A DNA stretch of 64,000 nucleotides from Pseudomonas entomophila (GCF_013523125.1 NZ_JAAMQJ010000001.1:1-64000), one strand, 5' to 3'. Positions 8,763-19,861 are shown, counted from the first letter of the stretch. Program-made: numbers and translations. The notes: generated by a model not told the origin, from the letters alone.

Positions 8763-8788
8763 GACAGCGCGGGCCATGCCCCGCTGTC
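8763..8788 (+). promoter_or_regulatory. Hairpin directly before the DAHP synthase ribosome site
   Basis: GACAGCG at 8763-8769 pairs with CGCTGTC at 8782-8788, and the inner CGGGC/GCCC bases extend the stem. It ends 6 bases before AAGGAA (8795-8800). There is no T-tract, so an effect on translation or RNA stability is more likely than termination. Confidence 0.45.
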
Positions 8789-8807
8789 CGCCCCAAGGAA
8801 CCTTGCC

Positions 8808-9869
8808 ATGCACGCTTCTACCGCCGCCCTGCCCCTGACCCAACCCCAAGCTGCCAACACCGTCGTCAGCCGCCGCCTGCCCAGCGCGCACCTGCTCAAG
8901 CAGCAGATGCCACTGTCCACCGCCCTGGCCCAGCAGGTCGAACGCCACCGCCAGGCGGTGCGTGCCATTCTCGAAGGCCGAGATTCACGCCTGCTGGTGA
9001 TCGTCGGTCCCTGCTCCCTGCACGACCCGCGCGCCGCATTGGAGTACGCCGACCGTCTGGCCGCCTTGAGCGACACGCTCGGCGACCGCCTGCTGCTGGT
9101 CATGCGCGCCTACGTCGAGAAACCACGCACCACGGTGGGCTGGAAAGGCCTGGCCTACGACCCGCACCTGGACGGCAGCGACGACATGCACACGGGCCTG
9201 AGCGTCTCGCGCGGGCTGATGCTCGGCATGCTCGAACGCGGCCTGCCGGTGGCCACCGAACTGCTGCAGCCGATGGCCGCCGGCTACTTCGACGACCTGC
9301 TGAGCTGGGCGGCCATCGGCGCGCGGACCACCGAGTCGCAGATCCACCGCGAACTGGTCAGCGGCCTCGGCCTGCCGGTAGGGTTCAAGAACGGCACCGA
9401 CGGCGGCGTGGCCATCGCCTGCGACGCGATCCGCAGCGCGGCCCATGCGCACCGGCACTTCGGCATCGATGCCCAAGGCTTCCCGGCGATCGTCGAGACC
9501 CTCGGCAACCCGGACACCCACCTGGTCCTGCGCGGCGGACACCGGGGCCCGAACTACGACGCCGACAGCGTCGCCCAGGCGCGCCAGGGGCTGGCCAAGG
9601 CCGGGTTGCCGGCGCGTATCGTAGTCGATTGCAGCCACGCCAACAGTGGCAAGGACCCGGCCCGGCAACCGGCAGTGCTGCGCGAGGTACTAACCCAGCG
9701 CGAGGCCGGTGACCGCTCGCTGGTGGGGGTGATGCTCGAAAGCCACCTGTTCGACGGTTGTCAGGCGCTGGGCAAGGGGCCGCTGAAATACGGCGTGTCG
9801 ATCACCGATGGCTGCCTGGGCTGGGCCTCGACCGAAGCGGCGCTGCTCGACGCGGCACGCCGTGGATGA
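8808..9869 (+). CDS. aroF: 3-deoxy-7-phosphoheptulonate (DAHP) synthase, class I
   Basis: A 353-residue enzyme that condenses phosphoenolpyruvate and erythrose 4-phosphate, the first step of the shikimate pathway. Class I AroF/G/H landmarks are present: LVIVGPCSLHDPRAALEYA near the start, the RAYVEKPRTTVGWKG loop, GARTTESQIHRE, GFKNGTDG, and VDCSHANSGK with the metal-binding residues. ATG 8808 has AAGGAA 7 bases upstream and gives the normal length. The leader peptide and terminator upstream indicate control by charged aromatic tRNAs. Whether feedback is by Tyr, Phe or Trp cannot be decided here. Confidence 0.93.
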   Translation: MHASTAALPLTQPQAANTVVSRRLPSAHLLKQQMPLSTALAQQVERHRQAVRAILEGRDSRLLVIVGPCSLHDPRAALEYADRLAALSDTLGDRLLLVMRAYVEKPRTTVGWKGLAYDPHLDGSDDMHTGLSVSRGLMLGMLERGLPVATELLQPMAAGYFDDLLSWAAIGARTTESQIHRELVSGLGLPVGFKNGTDGGVAIACDAIRSAAHAHRHFGIDAQGFPAIVETLGNPDTHLVLRGGHRGPNYDADSVAQARQGLAKAGLPARIVVDCSHANSGKDPARQPAVLREVLTQREAGDRSLVGVMLESHLFDGCQALGKGPLKYGVSITDGCLGWASTEAALLDAARRG

Positions 9870-9870
9870 A

Positions 9871-9911
9871 TGCACAGGCGGTGTCACGCGCCACGAGACA
9901 CCGCCTGTGCA
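9871..9911. terminator. Hairpin after aroF
   Basis: A perfect 15-bp inverted repeat (TGCACAGGCGGTGTC at 9871-9885, complement at 9897-9911) with an 11-base loop starts 2 bases after the aroF stop. There is no immediate T-tract, so termination or mRNA end protection is likely but not certain. Confidence 0.6.
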
Positions 9912-9951
9912 GATGCGCTAGGCTGTCGTTTTACTTGAAGGAGTCTTTCCC

Positions 9952-10233
9952 ATGGCACGCGCCACCGCCCGTCACATCCTGGTCAACAGCGAAGAGAAGT
10001 GCAACGAACTCAAGGCCCAGATCGAAGCAGGCGCCGATTTCGCCCAAGTGGCCAAGGACAACTCCTCTTGCCCATCCAGCCGCCAGGGCGGTGATCTGGG
10101 CTCGTTCGGTCCGGGCCAGATGGTCAAGGAATTCGACACCGTGGTCTTCAGCGCTCCGGTCAACACCGTGCAAGGTCCGGTCAAGACCCAGTTCGGCTAC
10201 CACCTGCTGGAAGTGACCAGCCGCCAGGACTGA
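9952..10233 (+). CDS. ppiC: Parvulin-type peptidyl-prolyl isomerase
   Basis: A 93-residue single-domain parvulin that interconverts cis and trans peptidyl-prolyl bonds. It has no signal peptide, so it is cytoplasmic. Family features are present throughout: ARHILVNSEEKCNEL at the start, FAQVAKDNSSCPSSRQGGDL in the middle, FGPGQMVKEFDTVVF, and the closing GYHLLEV. Length equals E. coli PpiC. GAAGGAG at 9937-9943 is a strong ribosome site for ATG 9952. A second parvulin of the same type lies at 13566-13841. Confidence 0.92.
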   Translation: MARATARHILVNSEEKCNELKAQIEAGADFAQVAKDNSSCPSSRQGGDLGSFGPGQMVKEFDTVVFSAPVNTVQGPVKTQFGYHLLEVTSRQD

Positions 10234-10252
10234 TCCGTCCTCGCTGCACCCC

Positions 10253-10342
10253 GCACGGGGCAGGCTGCACGTTTTCCTCCTGTCGCTGATCCAGACCCTC
10301 TGGACAGAGACGCTGATGGAAATTGCAGCCTGCCCCGTGTGC
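10253..10342. other. Long structured element between ppiC and hbdH
   Basis: ACGGGGCAGGCTGCA (10255-10269) is perfectly complementary to 10324-10338. Inside lie TTTCC/GGAAA (10273-10277 with 10318-10322) and TCCAGA-CCC-TCTGGA (10290-10304), so the 90 bases fold as one long rod. There is no open frame. It may be a small RNA, a processing site or a repeat element. Confidence 0.5.
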
Positions 10343-10503
10343 GTTTGGGCGCTGGCCTCGGCCCGGACTGCATGCCCTCATGTCCCTCGCCCTGCCCCGA
10401 CAGCGGCTGATCCGCCAATCTTCGTCTGCTCCCCGCCACGCCTGCCCATCTACGCCCGATAAGGACTACGCTGTCGCTACCTTTTGCCAACAAGGAGCAC
10501 GGC

Positions 10504-11274
10504 ATGGACCTGCGCGGTAAAACGGCCCTCGTCACCGGTTCGACCAGCGGCATCGGCCTGGGCATCGCCCATGCCTTGGCGCGGGCGGGCGCCGACGTGG
10601 TGCTCACCGGCTTCGGCGACGCCCTGGCAGCGGTCGAGGCGGTGGCGGCCCATGGTACGCAGGTCTGGCACCTGCCGGCCGACCTGAGCGATCCGATCCA
10701 GATCGAAGCGCTGTTCGAACAGATCCAACTACAGATCGGTCGCCTGGACATCCTGGTCAACAATGCCGGCGTCCAGCATGTCGCGCCGGTCGAATGGTTC
10801 GCGCCCGAGGCCTGGGACCGGATCATCGCGCTGAACCTGTCGGCGGTCTTCCACTGCACCCGCCTCGCCCTGCCTGGCATGCGCGCCGCCGGCTGGGGTC
10901 GGATCGTCAACATCGCGTCCGTGCATGGCCTGGTCGGCTCGGTCGGCAAGGCCGCCTACGTGGCCGCCAAGCATGGCGTGATCGGCCTGACCAAGGTGGT
11001 TGGCCTGGAGACCGCCGACAGTCCGGTCACCTGCAATGCGCTGTGCCCCGGCTGGGTGCTCACGCCGCTGGTGCAGCAGCAGATCGACGCCCGCGCCGCC
11101 GACGGCCAGACGCTGGCCGATGCCCAGCAGGCGCTGCTGGCCGAAAAACAGCCCTCCGGTGCCTTCGTGACTCCGGAGCACCTGGGCGAGCTGGTGCTGT
11201 TCCTCTGCAGCGAGGCCGGCAGCCAGGTGCGCGGCGCGGCCTGGAACGTCGACGGTGGCTGGCTGGCCCAGTGA
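10504..11274 (+). CDS. hbdH: 3-hydroxybutyrate dehydrogenase (SDR family)
   Basis: A 256-residue short-chain dehydrogenase predicted to oxidise D-3-hydroxybutyrate to acetoacetate with NAD+. It has the cofactor motif TGSTSGIGLG near the N-terminus, NNAG, the catalytic Ser in NIASVHGLVGS and the YxxxK pair in AAYVAAKHG. The segment NALCPGWVLTPLVQQQI and the length are typical of HbdH. AAGGAG at 10491-10496 fixes ATG 10504. The acetoacetyl-CoA ligase gene starts 80 bases downstream, and together they form a short ketone-body/PHB-monomer route, which supports the specific assignment over a generic SDR. Confidence 0.88.
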   Translation: MDLRGKTALVTGSTSGIGLGIAHALARAGADVVLTGFGDALAAVEAVAAHGTQVWHLPADLSDPIQIEALFEQIQLQIGRLDILVNNAGVQHVAPVEWFAPEAWDRIIALNLSAVFHCTRLALPGMRAAGWGRIVNIASVHGLVGSVGKAAYVAAKHGVIGLTKVVGLETADSPVTCNALCPGWVLTPLVQQQIDARAADGQTLADAQQALLAEKQPSGAFVTPEHLGELVLFLCSEAGSQVRGAAWNVDGGWLAQ

Positions 11275-11354
11275 GCGAACTGGCATAGTGTGCACGACAA
11301 CAATAATTCGCCCAGCGCCAGGCTGGGCCTGCGAGTCCAATGGAGCAGTCGACC

Positions 11355-13310
<1,956 letters not shown>

Positions 13311-13352
13311 GCGCACATGGGCTAGCGGTGAGGAAGGCGGCGGCTGGCCGGA

Positions 13353-13454
13353 CCCTATCGCTGGCAAGCCAGCTCCCACAGTGTCCGCGCCCATGATCCT
13401 TTTTCCAAGTGAGCGTCAGTCCATCCTGTGGGAGCTGGCTTGCCAGCGATAGGG
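13353..13454. repeat. Inverted pair of REP units (BIME-like)
   Basis: Two 29-base arms, 13353-13381 and 13426-13454, are perfect reverse complements separated by 44 bases. The core is tggcaagccagctcccaca. This is the Pseudomonas REP type also present at 8130-8157. It lies between aacS and the second parvulin gene. Confidence 0.88.
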
Positions 13455-13565
13455 CCGGGGCCGACGACGAAACGGCGGGATCCTGTCGCCGGCAATCGAC
13501 GCAAGGTAGGCCCCCGCAGGCGTCATCAGGCATAATCGCGCCCTTTGGTCTTCAGGCACCGTTTC

Positions 13566-13841
13566 ATGAAAGCACAAGCGCGTCACATCCTGGTCAAGAC
13601 GGCGGCCGAGGCCGAACAGCTCAAGCAGCGCATCGCCAAGGGCGAGGCGTTCGACGTGGTGGCGCGCAAGTGCTCCACCTGTCCGTCCGGCAAGCGCGGC
13701 GGTGACCTGGGTGAAGTGCGCCCCGGTCAGTTGGTGGGCGCCATCGACCAGGTCATCTTCAAGAAGCCGCTGCGGGTGGTCCACGGGCCGATCAAGACAC
13801 GCTTCGGCTTTCACCTGGTGCAGGTCTTCTACCGCGATTGA
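13566..13841 (+). CDS. Second small parvulin-type peptidyl-prolyl isomerase
   Basis: A 91-residue single-domain parvulin. It parallels the 9952-10233 protein closely: ARHILVKTAAEAEQL, FDVVARKCSTCPSGKRGGDL, VRPGQLVGAIDQVIF and FGFHLVQV. It has no signal peptide. ATG 13566 matches the family start. Two near-equal parvulins bracketing hbdH-aacS suggest an old local duplication with later insertion or rearrangement, but the two are clearly diverged. It is probably a cytoplasmic folding helper. Confidence 0.85.
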   Translation: MKAQARHILVKTAAEAEQLKQRIAKGEAFDVVARKCSTCPSGKRGGDLGEVRPGQLVGAIDQVIFKKPLRVVHGPIKTRFGFHLVQVFYRD

Positions 13842-13983
13842 AACGATGGCTTGAAGCCACCAGACAATTCTGTCAGTTGCCAGTCCTCAAGTGCCCTCTG
13901 TACAACCCCGGCATGATCCCCACAGCCCTCACGGCAGGCTGCGCGGCAGTGATCATGGCCGCAGGACGGACGGAGAATGCACG

Positions 13984-16483
13984 ATGCACAAGCCTGTCTG
14001 GCTTACCCTGGGATCGCTCACCCTGGTCACACTCGCAGCGCCCGTGGCCGAAGCGGCCTGTACCCTCACGCCCGGTGCGGGCAACGACAGCTACCGCTGC
14101 GACAGCGGCAGCGCCCCCTCGCTGACTGACCTGGCGGGCGACAACAGCCTCGTCCTGCCCCCGGGCGGCACGGGCGATATCGCCGGCGCCGTGACGTTCG
14201 GCCCAGGCGCCGACACCGTGGAGATGGCGTCGGGACGGATCGGTGGCACGGTCAACCAGGGCGCCGGGATCGACGTGTTCCGCATGAGCGCCGGCCTCAT
14301 CGAAGGTAGCGTCAACCAGGGCGACGGCCTCGACCGGTTCTACATGACCGGCGGGCGGATCGTCGGCACCTTCGACAGCGGCGACTATGCCGAGATGGAC
14401 GGCGGGCAGATCGGCAACGTCAACATGCGGCTGGACCAGAATACCTTCATCCTGCGCGGTGGAGAGATCGAACGAAACCTGATCACCGCCTTCGACCGAG
14501 ACTCTATCGAGGTCTTCGAGGGGCGCATCGGCGGCAACATCAGCGTCAGCGGTGGCGACGATCAGGTATTGATCCATGGCGGCAGTCTCGGCGGGGACGT
14601 CCTGCTCAGCCTTGGCCAGGACCAGTTCACCTGGGATGGCGGGACCATCGGCGGTCGCGTGGACCTCGGTCCGGGGGACGACACGGCACGGGTGGCCAAC
14701 CTGCCAGGCGAGACCTTGCAGACGGTCATCGACGGCGGCCTGGGCAACGACAGTCTGACCTTCGAAGCCAGTCAACCGATAGGCGGCGGATTGTACCGAC
14801 AGTTCGAGCAGGTCGCCTTGACCGATGCCAGCCGCCTGGTTCTGGACGACGCGCTGGTCCTGGGTGACCCCGAAACCGGCAGCGGCCTCTTCGAGATCGA
14901 TGCGAGCAGCACCGTGGCGTCCCGCAGCGGCAGCCTCCAACCCTTCACGGTCGGCCGCACCGTCAGCGTGGTGAACGCCGGGACGCTCGACCTGCGCGGC
15001 AATGAGGCGCAAGGCCGTCTCGAGGTCCAGGGCGACTACACGGGCAACGGCGGCACGCTTCGGCGTCGACAGCGTACTGGCAGGCGATGATGCGCCCTCC
15101 GACCGCCTGGTGGTGAGTCGAGGGCGCATCAGCGGCACTACCAACCTGCTGGTCGACAACATGAACGGCGCGGGCGCCGTCACCGAGCTCGACGGCATCC
15201 AGGTGGTCGAGGCGCGTGACGGCGCCACCAGCGCGGCCAATGCCTTCGTCCAGACCCAGGTGCTGTCGGTGGGGGCCTATGACTACCGGCTGTTCAAGGG
15301 GGGCGTCACCGCTGGCAGCGAAAACAGCTGGTACCTGCGCTCGACGCTGCCGGCGGTGACCGGACCGCCTGTCACGCCGGCGCCTGAACAGCCTCCGGTG
15401 GCGCCCGTCGATCCGGGTACCGACCCCGATCCTGTCCCCACCCCGCCACCGGTGGTGCAGACACCCATCGCCGCGCCGGCGCCCGGGCAGGCACCCTTGC
15501 CCACGGCCACCGAAGTACAGGCCGTTGCGCTGTACCGACCGGAAGTGGCCGTGTATGCGGCCGCGCCACGCGGCGCCGGCCTGATCGCCCGCCAGACACT
15601 GGGCAGTTTCCATCAGCGCCAGGGTGACCAGCGTCTGCTGCAAGGCGATGGCGGGCTGTCGGCCAGCTGGGGGCAGGCCTATGGCGGCACCCTGCGCCAG
15701 CAGTGGTCTGGTACGGTCAGCCCGCAGCTGGACGGCGATCTGTACGGGTTCAAGGTAGGTCAGGACCTGTACGCTTGGGTCGAAAGCGGGTACCGCCAGC
15801 AGGTAGGTGTGTACGTCGGCCATGGGCGGCTCGAAGGCGACGTGAGCGGCTTCGCGCTGGGCCGCCAGGACACCCAGGTCGGTGACCTGCGTCTGGAGGG
15901 GGACAGCGCGGGTCTCTATTGGACCTTGGTGACGCCTGGCAGCGCCTACGTCGATGCCGTGGTGCAATACACCGATCTGGACGGCCGTGCCCGCTCCGAC
16001 CGGGGCGGACGGATCGACCTCGACGGTGACGCCTGGACTGCCTCACTGGAAGCCGGCCAGCCGCTGACCCTGTCCGAACACTGGGCGGTCGAGCCGCAGG
16101 CCCAGGTCATCGCCCAGAAGACGAACCTGCACTCGGCTCGCGACAGCGCCTCGCACATCGGCTTCGACAGCCAGCCCGAGGTGACCGGCCGACTGGGCGT
16201 GCGTCTGGAAGGCCGGTTCGCCAGCACCCGTGAACGTGTCGTGCAGCCTTATCTGCAGCTGGATGTACTGCACACCGCAGGTGGGCATGACACCGTGGTG
16301 TTCGACAGGGTGGACCGGATCAAGACCGATTACCGACAGACGTCGGCGCAGGCGGAGGTCGGTGTGGTGGGACAGATCAGCGAGGCGCTCAGCGTGCATG
16401 CCGGGGTGCGCTACGGCGCCAACCTGGATGCACGCGACCAGGCGCGCAGCGGGGGGAACATCGGCGTGCGGTGGCAGTTCTGA
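13984..16483 (+). pseudogene. Autotransporter (type Va) interrupted by a frameshift
   Basis: The first frame (13984 to TGA 15088-15090) has a signal peptide (MHKPVWLTLGSLTLVTLAAP, cleavage after AEA) and a beta-helix passenger of short repeats such as GGRIGGTVNQG. The homologous continuation is in the +1 frame: from about 15059 it reads FGVDSVLAGDDAPSDRLVV, passes a Pro-rich linker (about 15355-15500) and ends in a C-terminal beta-barrel closing with GVRWQF at 16483. The break lies at 15055-15062, consistent with one inserted or two lost bases. GGAG at 13972-13975 supports the start. As read, the passenger would be made without its outer-membrane translocator. Sequencing error is possible. 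Confidence 0.8.
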
Positions 16484-16649
16484 GGCATTGGCCATATGCG
16501 TCGCCCAGCAGGTTGGCGTTCGTCTCGCCATGACCAGGCGCGCCAGCCTCCTGCCCTGAACCGTCTGCCGTGGGCCAATGCTCGTCGCAGCGCTGGTCGG
16601 ACCTTCGTTGCGTCGTTAGACTGCAGCTGTCCGCCGACCAGGTCATGTC

Positions 16650-17471
16650 ATGTCTTCACCGCTCGAAACGTTCTGGCGCGATCCGGCCATGCCCTGGATC
16701 GAGAGCCGTCGCGCCTGTCACAGCCGTGCCTGCTACAAGGCCCACAGCCACCCGACCTACTCGATCGGCGCCGTGGACCTGGGCCACAGTCGTTTCGACG
16801 GCGCCGGCACGTGCCGCGAGCGCCTGACGCCGGGCACGTTGGTCTTCGTGCCAGCGCAACGCCTGCATGCCTGCAACCCGGAGCCGGGGAGCGCCTGGAG
16901 CTACCAGATGCTGCACCTGGACGCGGCCTGGCTGAATGCGCTGCGTGGCGAATGGCAGGTCGATGGGCTTTGCAGCACCGATGCCGTGCATATCGCCCGC
17001 TCCCCCTCGCTGTATCGACGCTTCTGCGCGCTCAACGACCTGCTGTTTTCCGACGCCTCGACGCAGGCCAAGGAAGCGGCCGTCATCGAATTCATCGGTG
17101 ACCATGACCTGTCCCAGCTCGCCACCGCGCTTCCCTGCGCGCGGCCGTCCGTGGACGCCGGAAGGCTGCAGGCCTTGCTCCAGCGCATGGATGACAATCA
17201 CCTCGAGCGTCCTCTGGCCGAGCTGGCACAGGTCGCAGGCCTGGGCCGTTATCAGTTGATCCGTGCCTTCCGCCAGGCCACCGGCTTCACGCCGCATGCC
17301 TATCAGCTCAATGCCCGCATCAACCGTGCCCGCGCGTGGCTGCGCGAAGGTCAGCCGCTGGCCGAGGTCGCCTACCGCCTCGGGTTCGCCGACCAGAGTC
17401 ACTTCCAGCGTGTCTTCAAGGCCCATACCGGGGTGACGCCTGGCCTGTATCGAGCGGCGCCGGTGCAATAA
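16650..17471 (+). CDS. AraC-family transcriptional regulator
   Basis: A 273-residue regulator. The N-terminal part is a cupin-like sensing domain (HSHPTYSIGAVDLG, RLTPGTLVFVPAQRLHACNP). The C-terminal about 100 residues hold two helix-turn-helix units (LAELAQVAGLGRYQLIRAFR and LAEVAYRLGFADQSHFQRVF) followed by GVTPGLYR. The LysE-family exporter starts 67 bases downstream in the same direction, an arrangement common in Pseudomonas, so it probably activates that exporter in response to its substrate. The ribosome site of ATG 16650 is weak. Confidence 0.85.
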   Translation: MSSPLETFWRDPAMPWIESRRACHSRACYKAHSHPTYSIGAVDLGHSRFDGAGTCRERLTPGTLVFVPAQRLHACNPEPGSAWSYQMLHLDAAWLNALRGEWQVDGLCSTDAVHIARSPSLYRRFCALNDLLFSDASTQAKEAAVIEFIGDHDLSQLATALPCARPSVDAGRLQALLQRMDDNHLERPLAELAQVAGLGRYQLIRAFRQATGFTPHAYQLNARINRARAWLREGQPLAEVAYRLGFADQSHFQRVFKAHTGVTPGLYRAAPVQ

Positions 17472-17538
17472 TCTTCAATACGCCGCCCTGGCTCGGCGGC
17501 AGACTCTCGGGGTTTCCGACTGCCCGAGATGACCCCGC

Positions 17539-18165
17539 ATGGAACAGTTCTTCCTCATCGCCCTGGCCCACTTCCTGGCCCTGCTCTCGCCCGGCCCCGA
17601 CTTCTTCCTGGTCGCCCGCACCTCGATCACCGCCGGAGGCCGGGTCGCCAGTGGCGCCTGCCTGGGCATCGCGCTCGCCAACGGGGTGTTCATCGTCGCC
17701 GCCTTCACCGGGGTCACGCTCCTGCACCCCGACAGCGTCCTGTTCCTGCTGCTGCAACTGGCAGGCTGCGCCTACCTGATCTCTATCGGCGTGCTGTTCA
17801 TCCGCCACGCCGGCGCCAGCCCCTTGGGGCTCGACAGCGAGACCTCGGCCACGCATCGTCGAAGCGGGTGGTGGCGAGCCTTCGGCATGGGCCTGGCCTC
17901 GGGTCTGCTCAACCCCAAGAACGCGCTGTTCTACGTGAGCCTGGCGAGCCTGGTCGGCGGCGATCAGGCCAGCGTGGGCTGGAAGCTGGCGTATGGCAGC
18001 TGGATGTTCATGGCAGTGCTGGTGTGGGACCTGGCGGTCGCACTGGCGATCGGTCATCGCCGCGTCCTGGCCCGCTTCACCACTGCCCTGCCCTGGCTGG
18101 AGCGCGCCTCCGGGGTGATGCTGCTGCTCCTGGCCGGGGGGGTGCTGGTTCATCTGGCCTGGTGA
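17539..18165 (+). CDS. LysE-family amino acid/metabolite exporter
   Basis: A 208-residue membrane protein with about six hydrophobic segments. The N-terminus (LSPGPDFFLVARTSITAGGR) and the mid segment (FGMGLASGLLNPKNALFYVS) are hallmarks of the LysE/RhtB family, which exports amino acids or related small molecules. It follows the AraC-type regulator at 16650-17471, which likely controls it. The substrate cannot be read from sequence. Confidence 0.88.
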   Translation: MEQFFLIALAHFLALLSPGPDFFLVARTSITAGGRVASGACLGIALANGVFIVAAFTGVTLLHPDSVLFLLLQLAGCAYLISIGVLFIRHAGASPLGLDSETSATHRRSGWWRAFGMGLASGLLNPKNALFYVSLASLVGGDQASVGWKLAYGSWMFMAVLVWDLAVALAIGHRRVLARFTTALPWLERASGVMLLLLAGGVLVHLAW

Positions 18166-18304
18166 GGCGACCGGCGCGGTCATGCCCTCACTGACTCACC
18201 GACGAATCACCAGACGGGCCGACCTGTTGCGCTGGTGATCTGGGGCGTGCCCACGTATGCTCGCCGCTTTCTCACGCACCGGCCTTCGCCAAGGACGACC
18301 GACC

Positions 18305-19048
18305 ATGAAGATATGCGCCGTACAAATGGCCTCGCTCCACGACGATGTGCCCGGCAACCTCCAGCGTCACCTGTGGTGGTTGACGCAGGCCAAGGCCTTG
18401 GGTGCCGACCTGGTGGTGTTTCCTGAACTGTCGCTGACGGGGTACTTCCCGAGCAGGGCCCGACAGGCGTCGGAGGCCGAGAATACGCCACTGCTCGATA
18501 CCCTCCAGGCGGCCTGCGACGCGCAGTCCATCGGCATGGCCGTGGGCCTGCCCTATTCGGGGATTCAAGGGGTGCGCATCGGCATGTCGATCCTGCGCGC
18601 TGGCCAGCCACGGCTGAGCTACGCCAAGCGACGTCTGCACGAGGATGAGCTGCACTGGTTCGTGCCGGGCAACCAGCACGTGCTGATCGACATCGGCGGC
18701 CGCCGCGTGGCCCCGGCCATCTGTCACGAGTCGCTGTTTCTCAACCACGCGCAACAGGCGCAGGCCCTGGGCGCCGACCTGTACATGGTGAGCGTGGCCA
18801 AGGCGGCGCGGGGGTTGCCGAAGGCCTTCGAGCACTACGCCGACGTGGCCCGGCGCCTGAGCCTGCCGGTGGTCATGGCCAACACCGTCGGGCCGGTGGA
18901 GGACTTCGTCGCTGCGGGGCGGTCGGCGGCCTGGGATGCGCAGGGGCAGTTGCTGGTTGCGCTGGACGAGACTCAGGAGGGCCTGGTGCTGTTGGACACC
19001 GTAACGGGGGATGCGCAGGCGGTGGTCATGGCGTCGTTGCCGGCTTGA
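18305..19048 (+). CDS. Carbon-nitrogen hydrolase (nitrilase superfamily)
   Basis: A 247-residue amidase-type enzyme with the Glu-Lys-Cys triad in place: Glu in VVFPELSLTGY, Lys in YAKRRLHEDE, Cys in APAICHESLF. It has no signal peptide. AAGGA at 18291-18295 supports ATG 18305. The length fits the aliphatic-amidase/beta-ureidopropionase-like branches. The substrate is unknown; neither the LysE exporter before it nor ogt after it indicates a pathway. Confidence 0.85.
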   Translation: MKICAVQMASLHDDVPGNLQRHLWWLTQAKALGADLVVFPELSLTGYFPSRARQASEAENTPLLDTLQAACDAQSIGMAVGLPYSGIQGVRIGMSILRAGQPRLSYAKRRLHEDELHWFVPGNQHVLIDIGGRRVAPAICHESLFLNHAQQAQALGADLYMVSVAKAARGLPKAFEHYADVARRLSLPVVMANTVGPVEDFVAAGRSAAWDAQGQLLVALDETQEGLVLLDTVTGDAQAVVMASLPA

Positions 19049-19050
19049 GG

Positions 19051-19127
19051 GCAAGTGACAAGTGGCAAGTGGCAAGTGGCAAGTGGCAAGTGGCAAGTGG
19101 CAAGTGGCAAGTGGCAAGTGGCAAGTT
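19051..19127. repeat. Eleven tandem copies of a heptamer (GCAAGTG)
   Basis: Eleven consecutive 7-base units run from 19051 to 19127; the second (ACAAGTG) and last (GCAAGTT) each differ by one base, the others are identical. The array begins 2 bases after the nitrilase stop codon. Short identical tandem units are prone to slippage, so copy number is likely to vary between strains. Confidence 0.95.
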
Positions 19128-19170
19128 AGGGCGTGCCGTTGGGAAATCGTGTTCACCTGAGCGCCAAGGT

Positions 19171-19209
19171 GGCTGGTTTCATGGGCCCTGCGGGCCCATG
19201 AAACCAGCC
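19171..19209. repeat. Perfect 18-bp palindromic hairpin with GGGCCC core
   Basis: GGCTGGTTTCATGGGCCC at 19171-19188 and its exact complement at 19192-19209 are separated by TGC. It lies between the nitrilase gene and convergent ogt and could act as a bidirectional terminator. It shares the TTTCATGGGCCC arm with the element at 39523-39567. Confidence 0.85.
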
Positions 19210-19290
19210 CTGAAGGGCCTGCCCCATGCAGCAGATTTTGCAGCCCCAGGCTTGCAGCTCATGACTTGCAGCTCAAACCCATCCCGCCTC

Positions 19291-19788
19291 CTAGAACCCC
19301 AACCCGCCCTGCCGCGCCTCCAAATCCAGCAGGTACCGCTTGGTCTCCAGCCCACCCGCGAACCCGGTCAAGGCCCCCGCTGCGCCGATCACCCGGTGGC
19401 AGGGGGCGATGATCGAGATCGGGTTGCGTCCGTTGGCCGCCCCGACCGCGCGTACCGCCGTCGGGTTGCCGATCTGCGCGGCGATCTGGGCATAGCTGCG
19501 GGTCTCGCCGAACGGAATGCTCAGTAGGGCCTGCCAGACCTGTCGCTGAAAGGTCGTGCCGGCAAAGGACAACGGCAGATCGAAGCGCTCACGCTCACCG
19601 CCGAAGTACTCGCCCAACTGCCGGCTCGCTTCCCGTAGCACGGGATCTCCATCGTCGCGATGCAGTTCGTCGAACACCACGCGATTGGCCCGTTCGTGCT
19701 CCCAGAGCACGGCGGCCAGGGACCCGTCACACGCCACCAGGGTCAATACACCTACCGGTGACGGCAGCAAGGTGAAGGCATGGGACAT
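19291..19788 (-). CDS. ogt: Methylated-DNA--protein-cysteine methyltransferase
   Basis: A 165-residue suicide repair protein that transfers alkyl groups from O6-methylguanine or O4-methylthymine to its own cysteine. The acceptor Cys130 lies in the signature IIAPCHRVIG. The helix-turn-helix region with the arginine finger (AVRAVGAANGRNP) and the N-terminal helper domain are present. Without an AdaA domain, Ogt is the better name. It is convergent with the nitrilase gene and lies just downstream of the ABC-F gene on the same strand. Confidence 0.92.
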   Translation of the reverse strand: MSHAFTLLPSPVGVLTLVACDGSLAAVLWEHERANRVVFDELHRDDGDPVLREASRQLGEYFGGERERFDLPLSFAGTTFQRQVWQALLSIPFGETRSYAQIAAQIGNPTAVRAVGAANGRNPISIIAPCHRVIGAAGALTGFAGGLETKRYLLDLEARQGGLGF

Positions 19789-19817
19789 GGGCCAGCGTCC
19801 TCAGGAGGGATCAGCTT

Positions 19818-19854
19818 CGCCCGGCCGGATCAGGCATCGCCTGTCGGCCGGGCG
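19818..19854. terminator. Hairpin after the ABC-F gene
   Basis: CGCCCGGCCG (19818-19827) pairs with CGGCCGGGCG (19845-19854), and CAGGC/GCCTG inside extends the structure. It lies just past the stop of the minus-strand ABC-F gene. There is no clear T-tract. Confidence 0.5.
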
Positions 19855-19861
19855 ACGGGCT

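Noticed and set aside
13353..13454. Possible intrinsic terminator after aacS
   Set aside because: The 29-base inverted arms are 44 bases apart with no T-tract, and the sequence recurs elsewhere; a REP pair explains it better.
18272..19156. Minus-strand frame whose N-terminus repeats CHLPLAT
   Set aside because: The peptide repeat is only a translation of the heptamer array, and the rest is antisense to the nitrilase-family gene.
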